In this document: one piece after another, positions 1 to 8,516 of the stretch
Layout of the letters: each line of letters opens with the position of its first letter
Position numbering within the stretch: position 1 is the first letter of the stretch
NCBI RefSeq assembly: GCF_001982605.1
Contig: NZ_MLCN01000014.1
Span: forward strand, 62,001-126,000
Direction: 5' to 3'
DNA length: 64,000 nucleotides
Origin: Alkanindiges hydrocarboniclasticus
GTDB lineage: Bacteria > Pseudomonadota > Gammaproteobacteria > Pseudomonadales > Moraxellaceae
Program-made: the position numbers and the translations under genes
Notes under the pieces: model-generated
Database searches by the model: none
Seen by the model: only the letters and a program-made list of their open reading frames with translations
Told to the model about the DNA's origin: nothing

Positions 1-389
1 TTGCCCGCTTGCGTCCCGGCACGGCACTTGCAGATGAAGTCCACGTTGGCAATTTTGTGGAAATCAAGAATTCACAGGTGGGTCAGGGCAGCAAGGCCAA
101 TCATCTGGCGTATGTCGGCGATGCCATCATTGGTAGCGGCAGCAATATTGGTGCAGGCACCATTACCTGCAATTACGATGGCGCCAACAAGCACAAGACC
201 ATTATTGGTGACAAGGCCTTTATTGGTTCAAATTCTTCGCTGGTGGCACCCGTGCAGATTGGCCATGGGGCCACGGTTGGCGCAGGTTCTGTAGTCACCA
301 AAGACGTCCCGGAGACTGCACTGGCTGTTGCGCGCGGGCAGCAACGCAATATTGAAAATTATCAACGTCCCGTTAAAAACCCTACTTAA
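1..389 (+). CDS. glmU: GlmU, C-terminal part (bifunctional UDP-GlcNAc pyrophosphorylase/GlcN-1-P acetyltransferase), 5' truncated by window
   Basis: GlmU makes UDP-N-acetylglucosamine in the cytoplasm for peptidoglycan and LPS. Only the last ~129 residues are in the window, and the reading frame is open to the left edge (first full codon at base 3). The fragment belongs to the left-handed beta-helix acetyltransferase domain: hexapeptide periodicity (VGAG, IGSG, IGAG), the NHLAYVGDA segment carrying the catalytic His of the family, and the [11 protein letters not shown] loop that contacts acetyl-CoA. The protein ends in a short, loosely conserved tail ([10 protein letters not shown]). glmS follows after 15 bases, so the two amino-sugar genes are probably co-transcribed. 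The identification is secure; only the N-terminal uridylyltransferase domain cannot be checked here. Confidence 0.96.
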   Translation, partial: ARLRPGTALADEVHVGNFVEIKNSQVGQGSKANHLAYVGDAIIGSGSNIGAGTITCNYDGANKHKTIIGDKAFIGSNSSLVAPVQIGHGATVGAGSVVTKDVPETALAVARGQQRNIENYQRPVKNPT

Positions 390-404
390 GAAAAGGTAAA
401 AGCT

Positions 405-2243
405 ATGTGTGGTATTGTTGGGGGAATTGCAGAGCGTCATCTGGCTGCTGTATTGATTGAAGGCTTAAAAAAGCTGGAATACCGTGGTTACGACTCTGCC
501 GGGGTGGCGTTGCTGGAAAACGGCCAAATTGCACGCGCGCGGGAAGCAGGTAAGGTAGCCCTGCTGGAAGCCAGTGTTAAAATATCAAAAATAGATGGGA
601 GCATTGGCATTGCCCACACCCGCTGGGCCACGCATGGCAAGCCTACGCAGGACAATGCCCATCCGCACATGTCGGGTGATGTGGCGGTGGTGCATAACGG
701 GATTATTGAAAACTATCAGGAACTTAAAGCCGAGCTTGAACAGGCGGGCTATGTGTTTTTGTCCCAAACTGATAGCGAAGTGGTGGCGCATCTGGTGCAT
801 CAGGCACTACAGCAGCAAAACAACCTGCTTAAGGCGGTACAGGCCATTGTGCCGCGCCTGCATGGGGCTTATGCACTGGGCATTATTGATGCCAACCATC
901 CGGATGAACTGATTGCCGTGCGTCAGGGTTCGCCACTGGTACTGGGGCTTGGCATTGGCGAGAACTTTATTGGTTCCGACCAGTTGGCGCTGCTGCCGGT
1001 AACCAACCGTTTTATTTATCTGGAAGAAGGCGACATTGTGCGCCTGACCCGTAGCGATATTGAAATTTATCATCAGGGCGAATTGGTCAGCCGTGCCGTG
1101 AATGAGCTGGACATTAGTGTCAGCAGTAGCGACAAGGGCGGCTTTAAGCATTATATGCTCAAGGAAATCTATGAGCAGCCGGATGCCATTCAGCACACCC
1201 TGTCGGTGGGACTGGATCATGACCAGTTAAAAGATGATTTTTTAAGCAGTGGCAATGCTGTGTTGCCAGCTATTCAGCATGTGCAGATTATTGCCTGCGG
1301 GACCAGTTACCATGCCGGCATGGTGGCCAAATACTGGTGCGAACAACTGATAGGCCTGTCCTGTCAGGTGGAAATTGCCAGTGAATTCCGCTATCGCAGT
1401 CCGGTGGTGCTGAACAACACGCTGTTTATTTATATTTCCCAGTCGGGTGAAACCGCAGACACCTTGGCAGCCCTGCGCGATATTGACAAGCGCGCTGCAG
1501 CAGCCCAGAAAAATATTGTCTCACTGGCGCTGTGTAATGTACCAACCTCATCGCTGGTACGCGAAACCGACCTGCATTTACTGACCCAGGCCGGGCCGGA
1601 AATTGGCGTGGCTTCTACCAAGGCCTTTACCACCCAACTGGCCGCCTTAATGCTGCTGGTGTTAAAGCTGGGCAAGATTAACGGCACACTGGATGACGCA
1701 CAGGAACAGGAACTGGTACAGGCCCTGTGGCAAACGCCCAAGATTATTAACCAGTGTCTGGCGCTGGACAAGGACATTGAAGCCATGTCGCGCCAGTTTG
1801 TGGAAAAACGCCACACGCTGTTTTTAGGTCGTGGCACGCAATACCCGATTGCACTGGAAGGGGCGCTCAAGCTCAAAGAAATTTCCTACATTCATGCCGA
1901 AGGCTATGCGGCGGGTGAGTTAAAGCACGGCCCGCTGGCACTGGTGGACAATGACATGCCAGTAGTAGTGCTGGCCGCCAATGACTTTATGCTGGACAAG
2001 CTCAAATCCAACATGCAGGAAGTGCAGGCGCGTGGTGGTGAGCTGTTTGTATTTGCTGATGAACACAGCGGCATTGCCAACAGTGACCGCCAGCATGTGG
2101 TGTATATTCCAACTGCCAATGCCTGGATTGCGCCGATTGTGTATAGCGTACCGGTGCAGTTGCTGTCTTATCATGTGGCGGTATTGCGTGGCACCGATGT
2201 AGACCAGCCACGTAATCTGGCCAAAAGTGTGACCGTCGAGTAA
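405..2243 (+). CDS. glmS: Glutamine--fructose-6-phosphate aminotransferase (isomerizing)
   Basis: This cytoplasmic enzyme converts fructose-6-phosphate and glutamine to glucosamine-6-phosphate, the first step of the hexosamine pathway that GlmU completes. It has 612 residues, the usual family length. The N-terminal Ntn-type glutaminase domain starts MCGIVGG, with Cys2 as the catalytic nucleophile once Met is removed. It is followed by two SIS sugar-isomerase domains, with the CGTSYHAG and SQSGE motifs in the first and GRGTQYP in the second. The C-terminus DQPRNLAKSVTVE is the conserved end that closes the active site. An AGAAAAGG-type ribosome site lies a few bases before the ATG. The spacing to glmU suggests an operon. 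No riboswitch or ribozyme is visible upstream. Confidence 0.98.
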   Translation: MCGIVGGIAERHLAAVLIEGLKKLEYRGYDSAGVALLENGQIARAREAGKVALLEASVKISKIDGSIGIAHTRWATHGKPTQDNAHPHMSGDVAVVHNGIIENYQELKAELEQAGYVFLSQTDSEVVAHLVHQALQQQNNLLKAVQAIVPRLHGAYALGIIDANHPDELIAVRQGSPLVLGLGIGENFIGSDQLALLPVTNRFIYLEEGDIVRLTRSDIEIYHQGELVSRAVNELDISVSSSDKGGFKHYMLKEIYEQPDAIQHTLSVGLDHDQLKDDFLSSGNAVLPAIQHVQIIACGTSYHAGMVAKYWCEQLIGLSCQVEIASEFRYRSPVVLNNTLFIYISQSGETADTLAALRDIDKRAAAAQKNIVSLALCNVPTSSLVRETDLHLLTQAGPEIGVASTKAFTTQLAALMLLVLKLGKINGTLDDAQEQELVQALWQTPKIINQCLALDKDIEAMSRQFVEKRHTLFLGRGTQYPIALEGALKLKEISYIHAEGYAAGELKHGPLALVDNDMPVVVLAANDFMLDKLKSNMQEVQARGGELFVFADEHSGIANSDRQHVVYIPTANAWIAPIVYSVPVQLLSYHVAVLRGTDVDQPRNLAKSVTVE

Positions 2244-2270
2244 AACAAGCATCCATCCGGAATAAACCGT

Positions 2271-3692
2271 ATGCACCTGCACTGGTTTCGCAGCGACCTG
2301 CGTATTCATGACAATACCGCACTGGATGCTGCAGCCAGTCAGGGGCCAGTGGTTGCCCTTTACTTCATAACGCCAGCGCAATGGCAGCAGCATGATGACG
2401 CTGCCTGCAAGCTTGACCTGTGGCGGCGTCAGCTCATTGAGCTGTCTGCTGAACTGGCACTTTTAAATATTCCCTTACTCATTCGGCATTGTGACTGGTG
2501 GCAGGATATTCCAGTGCTTATGCTGGACATTTGCCAGCAATACCAGATTGAGCATGTGCACTGTAATGCCGAATATGCAGTGAATGAGCGCCTGCGCGAC
2601 ACCGCTGTTCAGCAGTGTTTACAGCAACAGCAGATCGGGTTTAGCAGCTATCTGGATCAGTTGCTGTTTGAACCCGGCAGTATAACCACCAAAACTAACA
2701 GCTATTTCAAGGTGTTTGGTCCATTTAAGCGGGCATGCCAACAGCGTCTGTATGACCAGTTACCTGTACTGTTGCCTGCACCCAAGCCACAAGCTGCCCT
2801 CGCCATTTGCAGTGATCCTGTTCCAGAACACATTGATGGGTTTCAGCCGGTTGATCCACATATCGTGCAATGCTGGCCCGCTGGTGAAACGCAAGGCTGG
2901 CAACGGCTGGATGCTTTTGTCGAGGATGCCATTACGGATTATGCCACGCAGCGTGATTTCCCGGCCTTAAGCGGCAGCAGCCAGTTATCGCCGTACCTGA
3001 CCGCAGGTATTATTTCCATCCGGCAATGCCTGCATGCGGCACTAAAAGCGGCCAATGGCGAGCTGTTTGGCCCTAGTGATGGCATTAATACCTGGATTAC
3101 GCAGTTGCTGTGGCGTGAGTTTTACCAGCATATTGTAGTAGGCTTTCCGCAAGTTAGCCGTCATCAGCCATTCAAGCCGGAAACCCGTAAACTGGCATGG
3201 CGGCAGGTATCCGATGACCTGCAACGCTGGCAACAGGGCCAGACCGGCTTTCCCATCATTGATGCGGCCATGCGCCAACTGCAACAGACCGGCTGGATGC
3301 ATAACCGCCTGCGCATGATTGTGGCAATGTTTTTAAGCAAGAACCTGCTGATTGACTGGCGGCTGGGCGAGCAATGGTTTATGCAGCACCTGATTGATGG
3401 TGATCTGGCAGCCAACAATGGCGGCTGGCAGTGGAGTGCATCTACCGGAACCGACAGCGTGCCATATTTCCGTATTTTTAACCCGGTTACCCAGTCACAA
3501 AAAATTGATCCGGACGGCCAGTTTATCCGCCAGTGGCTGCCAGAACTTGCCCATCTGGACAATAAATCCATTCATGCCCCACATTTATCCCGTACTGTAC
3601 AGGCCGGGACACTGGATTATCCGCCGCCCATGGTTGATCTGGCGACAAGCCGTGAACGGGCTATTGCTGCGTTTGCGGCCTTAAAGGCTTAA
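2271..3692 (+). CDS. phrB: Deoxyribodipyrimidine photolyase (class I CPD photolyase/cryptochrome family)
   Basis: The enzyme repairs cyclobutane pyrimidine dimers with blue light, using FAD and an antenna chromophore. The 473 residues match the class I length. The N-terminal antenna-binding domain opens with HWFRSDLRIHDNTAL. The C-terminal FAD domain shows WITQLLWREFYQHI, the WMHNRLRMIVAMFL helix, and DGDLAANNGGWQWSASTGTD followed by PYFRIFNPVTQ, which carry the FAD contacts and electron-transfer tryptophans of true photolyases. The gene starts 27 bases after glmS on the same strand, so read-through from glmS is likely. The identity as a class I family member is clear. CPD specificity rather than cryptochrome function is inferred from overall similarity to bacterial PhrB proteins. 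Confidence 0.93.
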   Translation: MHLHWFRSDLRIHDNTALDAAASQGPVVALYFITPAQWQQHDDAACKLDLWRRQLIELSAELALLNIPLLIRHCDWWQDIPVLMLDICQQYQIEHVHCNAEYAVNERLRDTAVQQCLQQQQIGFSSYLDQLLFEPGSITTKTNSYFKVFGPFKRACQQRLYDQLPVLLPAPKPQAALAICSDPVPEHIDGFQPVDPHIVQCWPAGETQGWQRLDAFVEDAITDYATQRDFPALSGSSQLSPYLTAGIISIRQCLHAALKAANGELFGPSDGINTWITQLLWREFYQHIVVGFPQVSRHQPFKPETRKLAWRQVSDDLQRWQQGQTGFPIIDAAMRQLQQTGWMHNRLRMIVAMFLSKNLLIDWRLGEQWFMQHLIDGDLAANNGGWQWSASTGTDSVPYFRIFNPVTQSQKIDPDGQFIRQWLPELAHLDNKSIHAPHLSRTVQAGTLDYPPPMVDLATSRERAIAAFAALKA

Positions 3693-3740
3693 GCTTGCCA
3701 AAGATTTAACAAAAAATTTGTCCAAAATAAGGGTAAATAC

Positions 3741-3768
3741 TTGGCAAGGCAGATAAAAGCGCTAATCT
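3741..3768 (+). promoter_or_regulatory. Putative sigma-70 promoter for the first FKBP gene
   Basis: TTGGCA at 3741 is followed after 16 bases by TAATCT, lying about 100 bases before the chosen start of the FKBP gene. The fit is by eye to the -35/-10 consensus. There is no independent evidence. Confidence 0.35.
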
Positions 3769-3865
3769 ATGCTCACTTTAGGGTAATGAAAACTGCTGGC
3801 CAGTATGATAAAAAGATCATGTCATGCACAGCAGGCACAATGATTGTATTAATGATGGAATTTTT

Positions 3866-4615
3866 ATGAGTAAAGCGCTTCCCGTTGTTCTTGCAGCCAT
3901 AATCATCGGTGGCGCATTAACCCCGATTTATCTGGCCAATCAGGCCACCCCGGGTCAACAGGCCAAGTCAGGCCAGACCACTGCGGCCACCAGCAATATT
4001 CAGAAAATCAGCTATGCGCTGGGCTATCAGGTGAGCAGCCAGACACCGCCGGACATGGACAGCGAGCTGTTTGCTGAAGGCATGCGTGATGGTCAGGCCA
4101 AAAAGACCCCGCGTTTTACCGAGCAGGAAATCAATCAAGCCCTGATGGCGTATCAGCAGGACATGCAAAAGCAGCAGCAACAGCAATTGCAGCAGGAACA
4201 ACAGCAGCAACAGGCCAGTGCGCAAAGCAGTGTTCAGGCCGGGGACGTCTTTTTGGCGACCAATGCCAAGAAGCCGGGCGTGGTGACGACTGCCAGCGGT
4301 CTGCAATATCTGGTGATCAAGGAAGGTACAGGTGCCACGCCAACCGCGTCATCAGAAGTAAAAGTGGACTATGAAGGCAAGCTGATTGATGGCACGGTGT
4401 TTGACAGTTCCATCAAGCGTGGCGAGCCGCTGGCTTTTGGCTTAAGTCAGGTAATTCCGGGCTGGACCGAAGGTTTGCAACTGATGAAAGAAGGCGCGCA
4501 TTACCGCTTCTTTATCCCGGCCAAACTGGGCTATGGGGAAGCAGGTGCCGGTGAAGCCATTCCACCCAACAGTACCCTGATTTTTGATGTCATCCTGATT
4601 AAGGTAAACCCTTAA
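3866..4615 (+). CDS. FKBP-type peptidyl-prolyl cis-trans isomerase, membrane-anchored, with Q-rich linker
   Basis: This is a periplasm-facing prolyl isomerase of the FkpA/Mip type. The chosen start (MSKALPVVLAAII) gives 249 residues; an upstream in-frame ATG at 3824 would add 14 residues of non-signal-like sequence. Residues ~5-22 form one hydrophobic segment, either an uncleaved anchor or a signal peptide. A helical dimerisation region follows, then a glutamine-rich stretch at residues ~95-117, and then the FKBP domain (~142-249) with VDYEGKLIDGTVFDSS, IPGWTEGLQLM and RFFIPAKLGYGE. A paralogue follows 250 bases downstream on the same strand and shares the FKBP domain almost motif for motif, so the pair arose by duplication. 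A strong terminator separates them, so they are probably separate transcription units. Confidence 0.9.
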   Translation: MSKALPVVLAAIIIGGALTPIYLANQATPGQQAKSGQTTAATSNIQKISYALGYQVSSQTPPDMDSELFAEGMRDGQAKKTPRFTEQEINQALMAYQQDMQKQQQQQLQQEQQQQQASAQSSVQAGDVFLATNAKKPGVVTTASGLQYLVIKEGTGATPTASSEVKVDYEGKLIDGTVFDSSIKRGEPLAFGLSQVIPGWTEGLQLMKEGAHYRFFIPAKLGYGEAGAGEAIPPNSTLIFDVILIKVNP

Positions 4616-4628
4616 GGGTTTTTTCTCC

Positions 4629-4669
4629 AAAAGACAGCGGCATTAGCCTGTAGCTGGCCGCTGTCTTTT
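4629..4669. terminator. Rho-independent terminator, 13-bp perfect stem
   Basis: AAAAGACAGCGGC at 4629-4641 pairs perfectly with GCCGCTGTCTTTT at 4657-4669 across a 15-base loop. The arms have A and T ends, so the structure can act in both directions. It begins 13 bases after the stop of the first FKBP gene. Confidence 0.85.
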
Positions 4670-4862
4670 GACCAGGCTGTATTTATTGCAAGAGCTTTGT
4701 TTGAAATCGCTTTTATTAAGCTGAGTTTTATTAAAGTGGCTTAAGCAAAAACACTGAACCAAAATCATTGAAGCAAAACCACTTGCCCAATCAAGTAATA
4801 ACCAACCTGTAAGACACATCAGTACCTGCCCTCAGACTAATGGATAGAATGGAATTGAAGTC

Positions 4863-5594
4863 ATGAAAAAAATTGTTTTAGGACTAACCTGTGGCGTATT
4901 GAGCGTTTATGGAACTGCCTATGCTGCACCCGCCAAAAGCACATCGAACAGCGCCGCAGCCAGCAGCCTTACTGAAAAAAGCTCGGAGCTGCAAAAAGTA
5001 GGTTACAGCTTTGGCTATATTATGGGTAAAAGTAATACGGAGTCGGTAAAAGACCTGGACGTGAATACGTTTATTCAGGGCTTTCGGGATGGGTATGCCG
5101 GCAAGCCGGCCTCGCTGACTGAAGAGCAAATGAAAGCGGCGTTACTGGAATATAAGCACAGGCAGGAAGCGCAGGACATGAAAGCCTTTGAACAGCAGGG
5201 CAAGCTCAATGCAGATACGGGGGCCAAGTTTCTGGCGGAAAACGCTAAAAAAGCCGGTGTCACTACTACAGCCAGCGGCTTGCAGTATGAAGTGATCAAG
5301 CAGGGAACGGGCAAGCGTCCTGCGGCCACAGACAAGGTGAGTGTGCATTATGAAGGCAAGCTGATTGACGGCACCGTGTTTGACAGTTCCATTGACCGGG
5401 GTGAACCAGTAACTTTTCCATTGAACCAAGTGATTACAGGCTGGACCGAAGGCCTGCAACTAATGCAGGAAGGGGGCAAATACCGCTTCTTTATTCCGGC
5501 TAAACTGGGCTATGGCGAAACTGGTGCAGGCAATACCATTGGGCCAAACAGCACGCTGATTTTTGATGTTGAACTGCTCAAAGTAGAAGAATAA
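4863..5594 (+). CDS. FKBP-type peptidyl-prolyl cis-trans isomerase, periplasmic (FkpA/Mip-like)
   Basis: This is a secreted prolyl isomerase of 243 residues that helps periplasmic and outer-membrane protein folding. It begins with a typical Sec signal peptide (MKKIVLGLTCGVLSVYGTAYA, cleavage expected before APAK). An N-terminal helical dimerisation domain (~40-130) has GYIMGKSN and LTEEQMKAALLEY, and the FKBP catalytic domain (~140-243) has VHYEGKLIDGTVFDSS, ITGWTEGLQLM and RFFIPAKLGYGE. It differs from its upstream paralogue in having a cleavable signal and no Q-rich linker. It seems to have its own transcription unit, with a terminator before and after. Given the large secreted beta-rich proteins encoded further downstream, envelope folding factors are of interest, but no direct link is shown. 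Confidence 0.92.
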   Translation: MKKIVLGLTCGVLSVYGTAYAAPAKSTSNSAAASSLTEKSSELQKVGYSFGYIMGKSNTESVKDLDVNTFIQGFRDGYAGKPASLTEEQMKAALLEYKHRQEAQDMKAFEQQGKLNADTGAKFLAENAKKAGVTTTASGLQYEVIKQGTGKRPAATDKVSVHYEGKLIDGTVFDSSIDRGEPVTFPLNQVITGWTEGLQLMQEGGKYRFFIPAKLGYGETGAGNTIGPNSTLIFDVELLKVEE

Positions 5595-5654
5595 GCTTTA
5601 AGCCATGCTTTTATAAGACGGCATGGCTTGTAAAACTTCGGGCTGTCGCGAACT

Positions 5655-5697
5655 AAAAAAGCTGAAAACCGGATTAACCCGTTTTTCAGCTTTTTTT
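5655..5697. terminator. Rho-independent terminator after the second FKBP gene
   Basis: AAAAAAGCTGAAAA at 5655-5668 pairs with TTTTCAGCTTTTTT at 5683-5696 across a 14-base loop, ending in a T run. It lies between the FKBP gene and the convergent dehydrogenase gene and could serve both strands. A second 9-bp hairpin (AAGCCATGC/GCATGGCTT, 5600-5629) lies just before it. Confidence 0.8.
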
Positions 5698-5771
5698 ATG
5701 GCTGGCTGGTTTGCCAGTAATGTAAAAACAACACAGCGACCAACCTGAAAATGGCAGCAGGCTATTTCAGG

Positions 5772-6650
5772 TTAGCCGTTGACAATCGAACCGCCGTTGA
5801 CATGGATAATCTGGCCGGTAATGTAACTGGCATCATCAGAAGCCAAGAATAAATACGCTGGTGCCACTTCGCTGGGCTGACCCATGCGGCCCATGGGGGT
5901 ATCTTTACCAAACTTGGCCACTTGTTCGGCATCAAAGCTGCTGGGAATAAGCGGTGTCCAGATTGGCCCCGGTGCCACGCCATTCACCCGGATGCCGCGC
6001 TGCTGCTTCATCAGGTTGGTGGACAGGCTACGGGTAAACGTCGTAATGGCCCCTTTGGTAGAGGCATAATCAATCAGCTGGTCATGACCCTGATAGCTGG
6101 TAATGCTGGTGGTGTTAATAATGCTGTCACCTTCCTGCATGTGCGGCAGCACGGCGCGGGTAATATTGAACATGCCAAAGATATTGGTTTTAAAGGTGCG
6201 TTCCAGTTGTTCATTGTCGATGTCGGTCAGGTCTTCCTGTGGGTATTGCACCCCGGCGTTATTGACCAGAATATTAATTTTACCCAACTGCTGAATCACC
6301 TGTTCCACGGCTTTTTTTACACCGTCATTATCGCCCACATCCTGCTGGATGGTGAGGCAGCGGCGGCCTTCATGTTCCACCAGTTTTTTGGTTTGCGCTG
6401 CATCATCATTTTCATCCAGATAAATAATGGCAACATCAGCGCCTTCACGCGCAAACAGCACCGCAGTTGAGCGGCCAATACCACTGTCGCCGCCGCTAAT
6501 CAGGGCAACCTTACCATCCAGTTTGCCACTGCCTTTATGGCTGGCCTTGATAATTTCCGGTGCCGGATACATGGCATCCTGATCGCCCGGCTGATGGGTT
6601 TGTTCTTGTGCCGGCGCGCCTTTGGGATAGTCTGAAACCATATTGTTCAT
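5772..6650 (-). CDS. SDR family oxidoreductase (YghA/glucose-ribitol dehydrogenase-like)
   Basis: This is a NAD(P)-dependent short-chain dehydrogenase of 292 residues. The N-terminal extension (SDYPKGAPAQ...QDAMYPAPEI) is typical of the YghA-type subgroup found in stress and general metabolism. Classical SDR motifs are present: the GGDSGIGR cofactor loop (residues 53-60), NNAG (130-133), Ser182, and the YASTK active site (Tyr195, Lys199). PGPIWTPL follows the active site, and the C-terminal VNGGSIVNG is usual for the family. The start was chosen because GGAG lies 6 bases upstream of this ATG; two upstream in-frame ATGs lack a ribosome site. Substrate unknown. It is a convergent neighbour of the FKBP gene with a shared terminator. 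Confidence 0.9.
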   Translation of the reverse strand: MNNMVSDYPKGAPAQEQTHQPGDQDAMYPAPEIIKASHKGSGKLDGKVALISGGDSGIGRSTAVLFAREGADVAIIYLDENDDAAQTKKLVEHEGRRCLTIQQDVGDNDGVKKAVEQVIQQLGKINILVNNAGVQYPQEDLTDIDNEQLERTFKTNIFGMFNITRAVLPHMQEGDSIINTTSITSYQGHDQLIDYASTKGAITTFTRSLSTNLMKQQRGIRVNGVAPGPIWTPLIPSSFDAEQVAKFGKDTPMGRMGQPSEVAPAYLFLASDDASYITGQIIHVNGGSIVNG

Positions 6651-6836
6651 TGCTTTCTCCATCACACAAAATTGTCAAGGCACTACCCTAACAAAGCAGT
6701 TTGTGCGAATCATTGAAGGCTGGGTCAGCTTTTGGTAAGACAAGGCAACGGACTGCTAATCTCTGTAGTGCGTGGTTAACGACAGTTATCTAATGTTTAG
6801 TTTGGGTGATTAAAACATAGACAAAAATGGCAGGGC

Positions 6837-8234
6837 TTAGCTTGCCAGTTCCGGCAACTGGGCACGCAGGCGAACCAGTGCCGTGCGCAGGCCTTCTTCC
6901 AGTACCGGATGATAAAACGGCATGGCCAGCAGTTGCGGGACAGTCAGACCCTGCTGAATAGACCATGCCAGCAAATGCGCCAGATGTTCAGCCTCATTGA
7001 CCAGCAGCTCAGCACCCAAAAGCTTATGGGTTTGGGGACAGCCGTAAAGCTGAATCGCGCCTTCGTTTTTATCCTGAATGGTGGCGCGGCCTTGCGAGCG
7101 ATAGGACACTTCGGCACAGGCAAAGGCTATTTTGGCTTTTTCCAGCGCTTGGTGCGTCTGGCCAGCTGTGGCCATTTGTGGCTGGCTAAAGACAATGCTA
7201 AGGCCAGTATACGGCTCAAATTGTTTGATGTCTGGATAACGCACTGCATTAATACCGGCAATCCGTCCGGCATTGGCAGCTTCATGCTGGAGCGCCTGCG
7301 TGGTAGACACGTCACCGGCAATAAAAATGGGTAAGTCATCCAGTTGCATTGTGAGGGGGTGCTGGATTGCGCCTTTAATAGTCTGATAGTTAGGGGCGAT
7401 ATTATCCAAGCCTAGCGTATGAATGCTGCTTTCACGGCCAATGGCAGCCAGCAGGTATTCAGCCTCAACCTGTCCGCTTTGCTGGTTGCGCTGGTAATGC
7501 AGGATGACCTGATCATCCTGCAGGTATACCTGCTCAATGGTGCTGTGATCAATATAGTTGAGTTCCTTGGTGATCAGCGCCGTGGCCAGCTTGCGCAGGT
7601 CAGGGTTGCTTAGGCCACCAATATCACTGCCTTTGCCCATAAGGGTTACTTCAACCCCAAGCCGTGCCAGCGCCTGTGCCAGCTCAATACCAATGGCACC
7701 ATTGCCCACCACAATGATACTTTTGGGCAATGCTGGCAAATTAAAAATGCTATCGCTGGTCAGCAGCTTGTGCATAAGTGCCTGTTGCCATTGCGGGTCA
7801 ATGCGTGGCGTAGAGCCTGTGGCAATAATGCTGGTTTTGGTGCAAATGGTGTCCTGACCCACTTCAAGGGTATTGGCATCAAGATAGCGCGCCTTGCCCT
7901 GTTTTTTGTGCTCATCCGGCCACTGGTCTACCAGCGCCTGTGCATGACCGGTAAAGTAATCACGCAGTTGCTGCACGCGCTGCATGGTCGCCTTGGGGTC
8001 AATACGGGTCTGGTTGTCAATGCCAAATTCGCTGGCATGCTGGCTGGCATGTGCGTACTTGGCTGCTTCAATCAGCAATTTGCTGGGCATGCAGCCAACC
8101 CGCGCGCAGGTGGTATCCCATGGGCCAGCATTGACCACCAGCACATTGCTGGTGTGTTTGACCACCTGATTGTAGGCCGACTGGCCGGCTGTTCCGGCAC
8201 CAATAATGACCACATCGTAGCTATGCTGGCTCAT
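6837..8234 (-). CDS. Dihydrolipoyl dehydrogenase-like pyridine nucleotide-disulfide oxidoreductase
   Basis: This is an FAD flavoprotein of the class I disulfide reductase family, 465 residues. The N-terminal FAD motif is IIGAGTAG. The redox-active disulfide is Cys43/Cys48 in CARVGCMPSK, with the C-x4-C spacing of lipoamide dehydrogenase and mercuric reductase. An NAD(P) motif, GNGAIGIELAQ, lies mid-protein. The C-terminal active-site base region reads FYHPVLEE, with the His and Glu of the usual HPT-x-E motif but a Val in place of Thr. No 2-oxo-acid dehydrogenase E1 or E2 genes are adjacent, so a complex-bound role is not supported. A GTG two codons upstream has AGGA at better spacing; the ATG was kept as the likely start, so the true start may be 6 bases earlier. 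Confidence 0.85.
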   Translation of the reverse strand: MSQHSYDVVIIGAGTAGQSAYNQVVKHTSNVLVVNAGPWDTTCARVGCMPSKLLIEAAKYAHASQHASEFGIDNQTRIDPKATMQRVQQLRDYFTGHAQALVDQWPDEHKKQGKARYLDANTLEVGQDTICTKTSIIATGSTPRIDPQWQQALMHKLLTSDSIFNLPALPKSIIVVGNGAIGIELAQALARLGVEVTLMGKGSDIGGLSNPDLRKLATALITKELNYIDHSTIEQVYLQDDQVILHYQRNQQSGQVEAEYLLAAIGRESSIHTLGLDNIAPNYQTIKGAIQHPLTMQLDDLPIFIAGDVSTTQALQHEAANAGRIAGINAVRYPDIKQFEPYTGLSIVFSQPQMATAGQTHQALEKAKIAFACAEVSYRSQGRATIQDKNEGAIQLYGCPQTHKLLGAELLVNEAEHLAHLLAWSIQQGLTVPQLLAMPFYHPVLEEGLRTALVRLRAQLPELAS

Positions 8235-8516
8235 GCCCACGGTATTCCTAAAAAGGTTTTATAGCTTGCTAATATAGCGAACAATGCAGGCAGTAGCAGG
8301 CATCCACCGCAAAAATTAATAAAAGCCAAACATTCAAGAATAAGGAATGCTACACAGCCTGCGATACATACAGCAGGGATGGTCACTTCAACACCATACA
8401 GGATGCTCCCTACAATCAACCCACAGGCGACTGTTTGTTTGCCGGACAAAAAACGCTATGCTGTGCGGTTTAATAATCTATCTGTAACGCACCTCACTGC
8501 ATGCAAGGACGGGACC

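Noticed and set aside
4150-4215. CAG/CAA-rich tract considered as a microsatellite
   Set aside because: It encodes the Gln-rich linker of the first FKBP protein with mixed codons; not a pure repeat.
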